Assembly: GCA_903813345.2 (NCBI GenBank)
Contig: CAIIXF020000003.1
Span: forward strand, 10,926,931 to 10,990,930
DNA: 64,000 nucleotides
Origin: Owenia fusiformis
Lineage: Eukaryota; Annelida; Polychaeta; Sabellida; Oweniidae
Reading direction: 5' to 3'
The stretch's first letter is position 1; every line of letters begins with the position of its first letter. The notes under the pieces were generated by a model that was given only the letters and a program-made list of their open reading frames with translations, was not told where the DNA came from and did not search any database. Position numbers and translations under genes: made by a program. Positions 21,400-36,300 of the stretch are shown here, piece after piece.

Positions 21400-24300
21400 G
21401 TAAGTAGTTTAGATTCTAGATCTAGAGTTTGAAACTTTTTTATGGGCTTGTCATCGATTAGTTCAACGTCGTTAAACTCAATAACGGCGTTATTTATTAT
21501 TAAGAATTTTCTTGGGGCCATTATTGAGTTTAACCTCTTTACTATTCTTTCCATTGATGCAAGTTTTGGATCCACCGAAACCATTTTTCCGCGATAGTAT
21601 GCAACTGATACTTGACAACAATATAAAAACACATAACATCAAGCGATTCAACACAATATTATTGTATTAAATGGTCATTTATACAAGTAAAATGAGGTTA
21701 AACTTACCAATCTCTAAAATGACATTTCCGCATGTCCGGCATTGTGTCTGTTCGTCCCGGGTTAAAATTTAAACTATTGAAACGAAATTGTTGTCAAATA
21801 GATTGATAATTATCACGCGATTACTCGGGATAAAATAACCATTTTTGAGGATAGCAGGTATCTTTGATTGATTTATATAGCGCTTGTATACACACAAAAT
21901 CGTTATTAATTGCAAACCTACTGTTCGTTGATGCAGTGTCGCAATGACGGTTAATTCCTGATACGATTTGCAATTTCGATGTTACCGGAGCTGACCGATA
22001 TTTTCGTAAAATTCCAAACCTGTCTCCAATATTTTCGTAATTATGCATCAATATGGTCTAAGGGGGGTACGGGATGGTGTGTATGTATTTATAAGGTATG
22101 TATGCATGCTTGAATCACATTCTTTATGTAATATTACCACGTTTTCGGAGTTAATTAGTTCCGCATGTCGAAACCTGCTGAACTCGCATCAAGGGCAAAA
22201 TCATCATGGAAGTTAGACCTAGCCGGGGCCATAAGACATGTCAGATAAGAAACGAGGCCCAGGCTAGGTCTAATGTTGTTGGACTAGTCATCGATGGCCA
22301 TCGATCCTAAGTCGGAGTTTACTCTATTTGCATGGGTTCCGACTTTTGGCTTGCAACCGAAGATACCTCAAGAAAAGCCGCAGATTGTCGAAGATTTTCT
22401 TTGCAAAAGAAGTTGGCCAAGGGCCCCAAGGGTACCACCAATGTGAAGAAGACGTCTCTAATTGGTCAAAAAGAGAGGCTCGGCATTCTCCGTCAGATTG
22501 AATCGGCAAAATTTGGTTGTATGGCTTACCTTCGGTTGTATGCCTTACCTCGGCTGCATGGTCCAACCACGATTGAATGGAAAAGATGCTGTCCCATATT
22601 TGCACATAGCCATACATGTAGACTATATCCTCTTACTTCGGTCCAAAGCCTTCTCTATATTCCGGCTTTGAGGAGGAAGATTGAGCTGCCTTAGTATTAT
22701 AAATATTGTAAATCATTGTGTCACACGCACAGTAAATATGGCATAATAATATGAAATATACCTTTATGTATAGATTTGAAGAACATCAGCTCACATCCCC
22801 GTCTGAATCTATTGTTATATTTGATTTCTTTAAGCGAGAATAATTTCAAATGTTATTCACGTCCAGAACCGGAAGCCATTTTTAGCTACAGCGAGAAAAT
22901 TTCACCATGTGTCAAACTCCGAAATGAAATTTTGAAATATCTAAATCCAGACAAGCAACGCTTCATCCTAAATATGATTAATATTCTTAAAAATATTTAT
23001 AAAATTTATTAAAAATGAGTTCTAGGTGCGTGTAGGTGCGTGTAGCACAGTACATACGAAATCAATGAAGTTTCGTCTAGCTGTAAGCTAGAGACTCGAG
23101 TAAATATCCTCTAGTCTGAAATTTTTTGAAATTTGGAATGAAAATATTCAGACTATAGCCAAAATATGTTAAAACTTGGGATTGAAAATTACTTGTTTAC
23201 ATAGGAAGTGCCATTCAAAATGGCCGACTGGGTAAATAATTTGCATATTTGTTACTTCCCCTAGCTTTATTTCCATTTGACAATATGCTGTGTTACTTTT
23301 TATAGCATTTAATTGTACCTTACTACATAATTGAGTTGTTATAATGCTTATTTTTGGGAAGTGAAGTTTCCTAAAATTGATATTTGTGTGCAGGAAATTT
23401 CCTGTTTTTGGATATAGACTACATATACATGTAGTAAGTCGGAGTCAATATTCCATTTAGATGTTTGATTTACAAAAATAAGAAAAAGATATGACTTTAC
23501 AGTGGGGAACATGATTTGATTGTTCAACCTTTTAGAACAGAATATGGAAGGAAATCAATCGGGACAAGTGGCCCATCAATTTATAACTCTTTATCTACTG
23601 ATTTGAGAAACTCAATTCATATAAAAATGTTTCAACGAAAGTTTAAGTCCAATTTGTTAAGTCATTATTAGTTAGTTTGAACCATACTTCCACTATGTTA
23701 CATCAAGATAATTAAAAATGTATGCTTTGTAAATTTGTACATTACAATAATTGTTCTAACATGACATGCTTTATGTATAACACATTTTATTTTTTCAAAA
23801 CATGGAATCCATACACCCCTCGGGGTGTCCTTTTCATATCACTTGTAAATTAATATTGTATGAAAACTAGAATTGAATAATAAATTCAATTGAATTGAAA
23901 AATTGAAACATAAAGAATTACTATAGCTATGAAAATTACATGCTGTCGCACATGTAATAAATTCTTACCTCAGTGTATTCAGTGCTCCATTTTCTCCATC
24001 CTTGTAAGTCCAATTACTCAGATGCGAGTAGGTAGTTACCAGTTTCGCCACCAGGTGGCTGATTCGGGGGAATTAACATGGCAGAGTATTACAAAATTCC
24101 CTTAAACTTGAATATGCAGGAGTTTTAATGGTTTACTTTTCATATTACCTTTATGTATCTGATAGTTATACAAATTAAAATATGTCCAGTAAAAGAAAAT
24201 ATTATCTGCCCAACACAAGAAAAGATATTTCACTTTTTGTGGTTTTACAACATGGGCTCTATGGGGAATCTCCCCGACCTAGAAGTCACATTTCAAAGAA

Positions 24301-27300
24301 AATAAAATTTTCAAAGTTGATAAACTCTTTTCAAAACCACATTTCTAAATGTAATTTTACATGTAGATTCCAAATTGTGAATTGTGAATTTTTAATGACG
24401 TAAATCAAGATTATTTCTACTCGCATCTGGGATATTATAGTGGAATTTGTGTCCATAATGACAAATAAGAACTTAAAAAGTTGAAGTGGATATTCATATG
24501 TTAATGCTGACTCTTCAAATGTTGAGGTGATTTTGTAGCTCGATTACGCCACAATGGAGGATTGGCTCCCAGAATGCAACATGACACGTGCCAGCTTTCA
24601 AAATGCTGTTCCGCCATTTTGATACCTGTCGCGAGTAAATAAGGTTAATTGATGTTGCATTCTGGGAGTCAATCCTCCTTGGATCACAAACATGGCGATT
24701 CATGAAAACATTCGTTCGATTTGGTAGGATTTATCCATCATTTGCAGGTATGAAGCTTTGGATTCATTTATTGTGCTACTTAATGTGAATGGGAATTATT
24801 TTTCTACCGCTTGGGAGAGTTTGAGACATGAAACATGGAATTTAGCTCACTGTGACAACTTTTGATGGTTGAGGTTTATTTTTGTCCCCCACTTTACCAC
24901 GCATCTACTCGCCAGTATGTTCTATGTCCTCCGGCAATCCTAGGTCCTCTACCGAACTCCCACGCAGTGTCTCGGTATAGACACTGCGGTGGGCAGATGA
25001 AGAAAATCTCCAAAATTTGGTGAAAATAGTTCCCCTTTTCATCATATGTGGTCAATTTTCACACAACTTATAAAATATGTATTCATGAATGTTCCCCAAT
25101 CATTATTTTGTCAAAATCTCAAAATTATTGAAATATGAGAAGACATCACCACGGAAGGAATTCTGAGCAAAAGTTGTGTTGATAATAGTTTACCGCACAT
25201 GTTGTTTATTAGTTCATACGCACAATTCAACCAATGAAATTGTCTAAATTTTACAATCACGTGACCTGAGCATGGGACTTGAACCAATCACGTCAGTTGT
25301 TTATTACGAAGTTACCATGCTTAGGGATACCTGCCCGCCGCAGTGATATATCACTGCACTGGAGTTTGATTCTCTACATTATGAAATCAGTCAAACATGA
25401 CAGATGAAGGCAGTATGGTCAGGAAGAAAAATTAAATCGAAAAAATATTCCCATTTGTTGTAGAAATCATTGTGCCTCATTACTTCATCAGTTTAAATAT
25501 CCATCCACCTAAAAGCAAACTGCTGCTTAGTTTCTATTAAACTTGTGATTCTGTTCCAAAATACGCCTCTGTTGGCTTCTATGATACGTTATTTTGCTAT
25601 AATTTTGTGTAAAATGAAAGAGTAACATTTTCATTACGAAATTGGCAATGTAGGTCAAAAATATTTCCACGTGGGCAAGTTTATGACGCATTGGCCGTCA
25701 CTCAGAATGGTAGCAAACGCGAATTACAATAAATGGATGTTGATATCTCAAAAAGTAACCGGACTTAATATAATTTTACGTAGATTAATCGAACTACTAG
25801 ATGAAGTAGTACATTTTGATATATATCACAATCATGGTGAGCAACCATACCGCAGCGAGGATTGAATTTGATAATGCATGTGAGAACAAACTTTTTGTTT
25901 TCTACATTCTGTGTTTAGATACGGAGAAATCCTATACACTGTTCGGTTTACAATATATTAAGTAATGACCAAGTTGGATTAGCTACGTGATGATTGGCCT
26001 ATATTGCGAAAATAAGATGAAAAAACACAAGCAAAGTTAAGATATTTATATGTTTATATTTATTTATTTTGATTCATTTTATCAAATATACAGAGTATAC
26101 AGAGTTTTGCGAGCAGATACCTGAGCAACTTAAACATTATATTAGTGTGTAAAACTCTGCCAGTCCAGGAGCCAAATGGTGATTAATTTTAAGAAATATA
26201 AATAAATATGTTTGCAACGCACCAATATTCAGAAACACCAGTGCTCTCAGTTTATTTTTATATGGTCGAGAACAATAATATAAGAATAATATTTCCATCT
26301 ATCTGTAGAATGAAAATACTCCAATAAGTATATTGACATCCATGACTTGGACAGTAAATACTCTTGAAATACTTTTACAAAATTATCAATATTTTGATGA
26401 CAGATGAATATGATATGTAGTCAAACAAGCGTTTATTTAGAAACGTAATCTAAAATTACCAGGGATTTCAGCTCCTATACTTTAACATAGGAAAATGAAA
26501 AAAATGTCTCAATAAAATATTTTTGATGATGAAAGCCATGATTTCTTCACATTTTGTAAAACTTTGGATAATTAAGTATCTAAATACAAAATATTTTGTT
26601 TATATTTTAATACAAAAGTCGTTATATTTAACCACAAAGAAAGGGTTAAACCTGAGAAAATGCGTTCATTGACTCGCAAAAAATGTTGTACAAAAAATAT
26701 TTTTAACAATTCAGAAATAATATTTTAGAACATAAAAATTCACCTTATCTCTGATATTTTTTGAAATTTCATCATGATCATTCGAATTATAGAAAGCTCT
26801 CTCTCTAAAATGAGATAGCATATGAAGCGTTTGGGGCATTTGAAATACGAAATTCCGACTATTATGGACGAATAGAATGTAAATTATTAACCATTTTTGA
26901 AGTGTGGGGCAAATTATTATAAAAATCAACTGTTTTCTAAATTTTGAGAGTACGCCATGGCATTTTATGCGTATATGACGCTACGCCATTGCAAATCTTG
27001 AACTGATTAGGTTTTGGGCATTCTGGGTAAATGTTGAGGCGGCCATTTTTGATTATTCGTCCTAAAATTGTGTCTATATAGTCTTGTTTTCGCGTTTTTC
27101 GCATTTCACAGATCAATTTAAAATTTTCAGGAATATGCATATTTCGAAATGATTAGGTTTTGGGCATTCTGGGTAAATGTCAAGGTGAGCATTTTGGGTT
27201 GTTGACATGGGGTCCCTCTTATGTCCTTCTGTACATCCATCCGTATGTTCTTCGGTACTTCTATCCGTCTGTCCAGATTTTGGCAGATTTTGTTCATATC

Positions 27301-30300
27301 TAAACTAGAATTTTCTTTCGTTTTTACAACATATCTGCCGGATTGCGTTCATGCGTAAATGCCATCTAGTGGCAACTACTATAAGTGATTATAATAAATT
27401 CAGGACAGAACATGCAGTTTTATCGATAACAGTGTTTCCCTTTGAAATATGCTTTAATTTAAACATAACAAAGAACTTCATTGGCGAGAAAGGTAACAAC
27501 TTAAAATTAATCTCAGATTTCAAGTTTTTGCGCAATATATGCAGCCCTCTTATGACGTTCAAAAGATCATGGCTAAAGTCTTCAGGAATTTCAGGAAATT
27601 TCAGGAAAAAATGGAGCAAAATCTGACTCTATTGAGTTCAATACAATTGTTTCCTTAATTTGAAAGTATATGTAATGAGTCTACATTTCTCTTAAAAAGC
27701 ACTCAATGAAATCTCTTTCCCAAAATTTATTGGGTGGGAGGACCGCCCAAATTCACCACTTGCTTGACCCGCATATTTCGCCATTATTTTCAGGAAATTT
27801 GTTGCTTTAAGTATTAAAAGGATAAGTTTGATCGAAACTGCATTTTATGTCATGTGATATCTTTTTTCAAAAAATTGTCGTGCTTTCTAGAAGGTTTAAG
27901 AAGTTTTAGACCGTGTTCAGACGAAATGCTCAGACGTAGTGATACTAGAGGTATATCTGCATGGTATGATCAATGTTTCCACGAAAGGGAAAGGACCATA
28001 TTCTGTCAAAACGTCGAAATAAATGAGATATACAAATCTCCCGCCGAAAATACGGGTATAACGTCGTAAACTTCCGGTGAAACGAAATATAAGAGAATGG
28101 GGTGTGAATATAGTCTGTAGATTTCTTATTTTTCAGGTTCAACTGCTTGCCTTTGAGACAGTTTAACAGACTGTACTACTTTTTGCAAGGCCTGACTTCG
28201 TCGCTAACATGCTAAATATAAGAGTTAGCTGACGTTTGGGAGTCTGACTTACCTTCTAAAGGTTAGAACCGGAATCTTAATGAAACCATATCACCTTTGT
28301 TGCGTCGATGATGATGCATAAACATAGCATTTGATAGAAATTAGTGTAAATGCTTTTCCGACTTTTTCATTTTTCATCAATGTTGACTTTCGGGAAGGCG
28401 TTGTAGTTATCACGAAATAACGCATTGACCCTTGAACTTTACTTTGTTGACGTGTCAACCAAGCATGTCTGGTGTGAAAATTAAAAGAATATTAAGCAAT
28501 GTTCTACATCCGCCAAGCTAAGTGAAGTAGCCAATATAAAATTACCAATTTCGAGTGAAGTATGCAACGAACGAAACTGCGTGATCTACAGTCCCACTAT
28601 TTGTCTGAACGAAATGCTACGTAGAAATATGAGCCGTCTGCTGTATTAGTCGATTAATAGAGTAAGACCTGTTGGTGATGCTTTATAATTTAGACCAAAA
28701 CATTGAAGAACATACGAACCTGTAAATCGTGAAAACAACGAACAAATATTCGGTTTTCATATATGTTCGGTAATTTTTCGTATTGAAACTTCCGAACTTA
28801 CAAGGAAATCATTCATTTTCTCGGTCCATGATTTACCTCTTGGATGTTGTGGCAAATGCTTCATGGTTGACGGAACAAAGGTGATATGGTTTCATTAAGA
28901 TTCGGGTTCTAACCTTTAGAAGGTAAGTCAGACTCCCAAACGTCAGCTAACTCTTATATTTAGCATGTTAGCGACGAAGTCAGGCCTTGCAAAAAGTAGT
29001 AGTGAGGTATTTGTTTTTGAATTAGGAAAGGTAATTTCTGAAAGGTATTGTTCAAATCCAAAACATGTTTAGTTGTTTAAATAATCTAAGCTTCCCCTCA
29101 TTCCCACTTAAGATTCTTCCAATATACTCGATACCTCTCTATTAATTTCTTTTTGACTTTAATATATTACTTATGAGATGAATCTACAATCTAGTACAGT
29201 ATAAATATATGTAAGGGCACAAACTTTGTCCAGCATATAGTTAATACAGGATTATAACTGTCCAAAACTCAACATACCAAATAAGCAGTGCATAATAATT
29301 GTTTTCTATATATTGATAATGCTTACAGCTACTTATTCATGGTAATTGCACTTCTTAATTGTGTGTAATAGAGCATGGAAAGTGCTGCAGTTTTGAACAC
29401 GGTTTAGTACTTTCTGAACATTTGTGTCTCCAGATGTATTCATTTCATGATGCTTTAATACTGACCTATTTTTTTAGTAACACAAAAGATAATCTACAGG
29501 AGTATATATAGCAACTGTTAAAAACAGCACAAACTACATGAAGACTAATATCACCATTGAATTGGACCTTAACTAAAAAACTCAATCAATACAACTAGAG
29601 TTTGTAAGGCACTCATATTTAAACTAGGCAAAAAATGTTATTTTCAAAAGAAAAATTGTACAAAAGTATTTTGTAATGGGCTGACAGAATGTAAATAAAG
29701 CATTATTTTGGGCAATATTTTACTCTTGAAAGCTTTACAACAATGAAAGACATAACATAAAGGATTGTAGAAATTGCAAGGTTATAATATACAGTAATTG
29801 CCTTCCCAAACAAGTAAGAAGGAGATATATATTAAACTTGGATAAGAGCATTTTGAAGATGAGTGGATGCTACAGGTGGATATTTAACCTCTTCAATGAT
29901 TCAGTAAGTTGAATGAGCTTTCACTGTATACCAGTAGATGTATAACACAAACATATTAGATTAATTTTTAACAGAAAAAAAGTTGTTTAATGTTAAGCTC
30001 TTCACCAATTTATAACAATTTGCTTATCCACAGGGTGGATAGTCATCACGTGACCTTCGCAATTGATGCTATCTGAACAGGATGTAAGATTTTCTTGATT
30101 TAGCCAGAAAAACGAATATTTTTCATTTATACTTTGTTAACATCGTCAAATCTCACCCCACTGATGTATTCTATCTCAGTCTTTTCAACAAGCCTAAATT
30201 GACAAGCAGAGGACGCATATTTTTTGAGGTATGAACAATGTATCTAAATTCCTCTGGTGGATGATTGTCCCACACATGATTTGCAAATAGTTCAGTGTAG

Positions 30301-33300
30301 TGTTGGAGTGTTGGAAATTCAACCAATGGATGGCAGTGATAACAGGCAAACATACAATTCTAGGTTGATTTTGGTTCAATCCAAAATTAAACACTAGCAT
30401 TTGGAAAATTAAAAAAATAACATAGCATGCCTCCCTTTGGATTTGGAAACCAGAGTTTCTAAATTACCATGTTCAAGTGCTACAACACATTGGAAAAAAG
30501 CAAATACATGTATGTTTAAATAACACACAAAAACACGAGGACTAATATCCATGTAGTGTATTTTAAAAATCTGTACAGACACCATCATGCAGAATTTTAG
30601 AGCTGTTCAGACACAATCATTTTTCGAAACAAAAAACAGTGATATCTCAAAAAATATGCGTCCTCTGCTTGTAAATTTAGATTTACTTGAAAGACTTGGA
30701 TAGTATGCATAAGTGGGGCGAGATTTAACGCATTTAACAAAGTAGAAATATAAATAAAATATTCATTTTTCTGGCTTAATTGGGAAAATGTTACACCCTG
30801 TTCAGATACCTTCAATTGCGAAGGTCACTTGATGATTATCAGATTATCCCTACCGTGTTATCTTTTGGGAGATATTTCTATTTGAGATTATTAGCAATAA
30901 TTGCTAGGTCAGTAGCAGAAAAGGGAATGAACTGTGAGCAAGGATGTATTTAACTAGACATTTAACATTGAAAGCGATCTTAAGGATGCTCCATAGCAGT
31001 GATGGGACTCACCCAAATTCGATCATATTACAAAAGAAATAAAACCTTCTAAAATTATTATGCTCCAAAACAAAAATTCTAAAAAACAAATTTAAACAGA
31101 TCACTTTTGACCCATACCGTTTCTGTAACTTAAGTGACAAGGTTATTCAGGAAAAACATTTCGAAAAATCTTAATTTAATTATTAGTCATGTGATTTCAT
31201 GCATTGGAGTAACGAGGTGCCTAGGGGATGGGTGATTTCAACAGGGTAGGTAAAATGAACCAACGAGGTGGGGCACCATGCAATTAGATCCTGAGAAGAC
31301 CACAGCACAAATAACTAAAGAAAAGCTAATAAGAGGCTATAAGAGCTATAAAAAGAGCTATGAAAAGCTATAAGAGGCCTCCCAAATAAGAGTGTGACAG
31401 GAATAGGCATATGACCAGAGGATGTATAGGCATGGTATAGGCATCACTATTATCAGCTCAATATAGAGTAAATGAAAGGAATATGACCAGAGAATGTATA
31501 GACAATCATTATCCCACCGAACGAAGTTCAAGGGGGATATAGAGAAGCCGTCCGTCTGAAATCAATTATAATCTACCTACATGATGTAGACATCCAAATG
31601 TTGGTCTGAATTTATCTTTGTGGAAAGATTGTATGCTTCAGTTGCTCTTAACAAAACATGTGGAACAGTGTATCTATATATTACAAGATGTCCGTCCGTC
31701 CGTTCGTTTGTCTGTGTGTCCGGGCGATAACTCCAATTTTCAATATGGCCGCTCAATTCAAAATGGCCGCTAGTTTTCGTAAAAAATGTAATCGTTGATA
31801 ACTCAAATACAAGTTGACAGATTTGGTTCAAATCTTACATGCTGATGCCTAGGGACAAAGGAGTTTCGCACAAAAAGAGATTTTCAAGATGGCCGCTTAA
31901 TTTCAAAATTGCGGCCATTTTTCGTAAAAATATGTAACCTTTGATAACTCAAACACCAGTGAACGGATTTAGTTCAAATTTTAGATGATGATGCTTAGGG
32001 ACACAGTATCTATGTTCGACAAAAATTTCAAGATGGCCGCTTAATTTCAAAATGGCGGCAATTTTTCGTAAAAAACGTAATCTTTGATAACTCAAATACC
32101 AGTGTACAGATTTTGTTGAAATTTTATATGATTATGCCTAGGGACACAGTAGCACTGTTCAAGAAATAATTAACAAGATGGCGGCTGAATTTCAAGATGG
32201 CGGCCAATTTTCGTGAAAAACGTAATCTTTGTTAACTCATATACCAGTGAACGGATTTGGTTCAAATTTTATATGATGATGCCTAGTTCACAATGGTATA
32301 AACTAATTTTGTGCCTTTCATGCTTCTATCTCAAAGTGCACAAACATTTCAAAATTTACACTAGCTATAATAAGCATAATATGTTTTGTTTGGTGGGATT
32401 TGCTACTCCGTGGAGTTGCTGTTTTTCTAGTTAATTCATGTAAATGTTTTTTTTGTAATTCTAGTAAACGAGAATTTTCGTTTAGAAATAAGGAGGTGTA
32501 CTTTAATTTGCTAGTCTATGAATGTTTTTCGTATTACCTTAACTGGCAATAGCCATCGTGTTCCCAGCACATCTGAAGAGCATTCACTTGGAATAAATTG
32601 ACAGCCATCCATCCAATTTTTCCAGAAATTATTTGAAATAAGTAAGTCCAAGAAATCAACGTATAAGCCTACTTTTGAAATTGTAATGTATTTTCGCAAA
32701 AGAACATGTTAGCGGTATAACTCATATACCAGTGAACGGATTTGGTTCAAATTTTATATGATGATGCCTAGTTCACAATGGTATAAACTAACTTTGTGCC
32801 TTTCATGCTTCTATCACAAAGTGCACAAACATTTCAACATTTACACTAGCTATAATAAACATAATATGTTTTGTTCGGTGGGATTTGCTACTCCGTGGAG
32901 TTGCTGTTTTTCTAGTTGCTTATCAGCTCAATACAGAGTATGTGTTGGGAACATTAAACTAATGTTATAATAAACTTAATAGACAATGATCACTGCTGAA
33001 TAGAACTGATATGATATCTTGAAAATATATTCTACATAGCACTGCCTATAATAAGTGACTCCACTGAGAACCTAGCTATAAAATAATGCAGTAGCCATGA
33101 TATATGTAATTTAAATTGATAATGGAACAGAAACAAATTTACAAAAATATAAAGTTAATTTGTTTTAAGGACTTTGAATTCAGTGATTATTATATAGATT
33201 CAATGAGTCTTTTAAAGTAAAGAACATAGAAATATAAGATGAATAAGTATTTATTTTTTTCAAGGGAAGTGAATATCATCAGGTTTAATACTGATAGGTA

Positions 33301-36300
33301 ATACTGTACTATTAATCAATAATAATGTTACCTTGCTGACACTGGAGCAAATTACAATGCACTAGTCGTAGCTGGATGACTGTTGTTTACCTGTATCTGA
33401 GATATTACACCACACCTAGAAACATCTAGAAACTAAGAACAGAGAGAAGATTGTTCATGTTAGACAAGATGGTCATATGACACCTGAGAAGATTACATAC
33501 AGCTGATAATGACATGCCTTCATAAGATTCTTAGGATTCAGTGTTTGTTCCATTGATTCTGGATTGGCTAGATTTGACCAAAAATGGCTAAAAATCAATA
33601 ACCATAGAGGAAAACAAGACAAGTCTGACAGAGTGAAACATCATGTACAATGTATATGAATACTCTGCTTCTCATATCAGGAGGATTTAGTAATTATTTA
33701 AGTATAAACAGAATTGCAGAAGACAATGGAGAAATACCAGGGGATAGATACTAGATTAATTGGATATTCACACTTTCAATTAAGATTGTTAAACCTATTT
33801 ATCAATGATCACAGTAAACTTACAAATAATTATAAGATTTTATTATAAATTCTGTTTCAAATGATAAGCCATCTGAGGATAATATTAACATAATATTTAT
33901 ATGTTGGATTTAAAGCCTATTTTGCATATTTTGTGTATATAGAAATACAAAGGCTTGTTTTGGTACTATATGTGAAAAGTTGTAGATATATTTATGAAAA
34001 GTTAAGCCTTTAGTAACATATTATTCCGAGATATTATTAAACAGTGGAAGGAACAGTAAATATGTAGAGAAGTTTGATGCTAACGATCAAAATACAAGGT
34101 TTTTGGTGTTTCTAACATGATCTTGCTATAGAGAAAATATTTTAGGGATATAATTGAACAGTACCTGAGAAACACTAACAGTAACAGTTTCCACATATAT
34201 GGATGAATGTTTATTTCAATATCTGGAAAATTGCATCTAATTTGGCATTGTTTGGTTTCTATGGAAACCGTGAAGTGTGTCAGCATGACGGGTGATTCAG
34301 AAGACTGGGAGCGTGTGGTATCAACTTCTATGCTAGAAGTTATAAAAAGGGTGAGCTTATTAAATATACAAACTTGCCCAGATTCATGATTTATATATTG
34401 TTCGTTGGGATTTGCTTCTCTGTGGAGTTGCTGTTTTCTAGTTTAATTTTCTAGTGATTCATTAATTCTTAAAAATTATCAAGCCTCAAATAATAACCCA
34501 GGTACACTACATCTTTTGTGCAAAACTAAAAGATATTACTAAAGACCCTATGTGCAGATGTGGAAAGAGTTATGTTTATCTAAAAGTGGCACATAACATT
34601 TTCAAATATATGCTTTAAACAGCTTCTCTCTGGTTGACCTCTTGAGTCCACAAATGTACCCCTTGGAAGGCCAGGTAGAATGTTGAATATAACATCTTTT
34701 ATATGGTTATGGTTGGAGCTAGAAAACAGGTTTCCTTTCTGGAGATGGCAAAGTTGAGTCTAGTCTTCATGCTGGTGTCTGGATTCTGCTAATTAAACAC
34801 TCTAATGCTACTAAGAAGGGGTGTGACATGCCAAGATGTACCTTGATTGTCAATATAGGGACATAGTTATTAGAGATCAAGCATGGCATTTCCTGATTCC
34901 CTGCATTCTCCCTGAAGATATTGTAATGACCCTAAGTGTGCTCACCCTGGGAGCTTTAGTGTAATGAGCCAGATACTAGACCTGAAAGGGAATGTACTTT
35001 TAGTGCCCTGTGTGGGAATCGAGCCCAGGATCTAGGACTCTCTGCTCACAAGTCTGACGCTCTACCGCTTTAGCCAATAGGGGCTAGCCACTACAGCCAA
35101 GCTTGTAATAGGGACTTATGCTGTCAAGGGTCATTGCACCATCTTAAGATTAGAATATCTTGCACACCATACAATTAGACTGTTCAAAAGATGCATGCAA
35201 TTTTTGAACTTTTTGCTTGTGATTTTTTATCTTCAGCTTCAAGTGTTTACATAGTCATTGTATGTTATAAGGTATATATTAACTCTGCTATATTTGTTCA
35301 AGCCTCATTCCATAATACATTCAAGTGTGCTTTGTGTTTATTATGTAAGGCCATAAGAAGTAGATTCTTTGTTTTGCGTCCCCTTGCTTGCACGTTTTGG
35401 AGTAAATCAGAAAAAACAAACACATCCAAATAGCAATCACAAGGGTCTGAAAATACCATCGCATCTTATTCAATCAGAATCAGGCGAAATGGCGGATAAT
35501 TTGACGTGCGTCAAAATTGACAGAGTTATTGATCACTTTGGCATACATTGAGTATTTTCTTATTTTTTACCCTTGAATAATAGCTATGTTTAAATATATT
35601 GTATAAAATGTATAGATATGTGTTTGTAGTCACTGCAAAATGGTATGTCATCCCTTTTTATGCCCACAAAATGTATACATATCTCAGCAAACAAGTTTGT
35701 GTTTTTTCTTGAGTTTGTGTTTGTTTTCCTTGTACTCTTGCATGATTTGGATTTTGCCAGGACGCAAAACAAAGAATCTACTTCTTATGGCCTAACCCAT
35801 ATATCTTCTTTATTAAAGGCAAGTTAAAATTGTATTTTCCTTTGACTTCCTCCTGTACACCCCTGCCTTCACTATGTGTTCCACTCTCTCAGAACAGAGA
35901 TTAAAGTAACATAGGGGATTGATACAAATTAGTGACAATACAATACAATATTTGGTTGACCATTTTGGCTGTAGTCACAGATAAACTGTTTAGAGGGTTC
36001 TGGAATAGTATACCTTTATACAAGTTTTAACTAAGGTTATCATCAGAAATACTGTAAATATACTCTAAACGGGCTCTAAACTTGGCAGGAATTCTGATGA
36101 TATACATCATAAATCATCATTTATGAAGTTAACACCCAATTGATATTTTCTATCAAGTTATCTCTCAGATTGGGAATGTTATATGCCTGAAGGTGAAGTG
36201 TGTGTGTAAGGGGTTCAGAAGAGCCTGAATGAAGACTTACATTTGAATCATACATAGAAAACACCTGAAATGAGGTACTGTAGATACACTTAATTTGGCT

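Noticed and set aside
22332-22694. 120-codon plus-strand gene
   Set aside because: No recognisable protein, comparable open frames on the opposite strand, and no splice or homology support.
34960-35095. Functional tRNA gene on the minus strand
   Set aside because: A- and B-box-like sequences are present, but acceptor and anticodon stems do not pair, which fits a SINE head.
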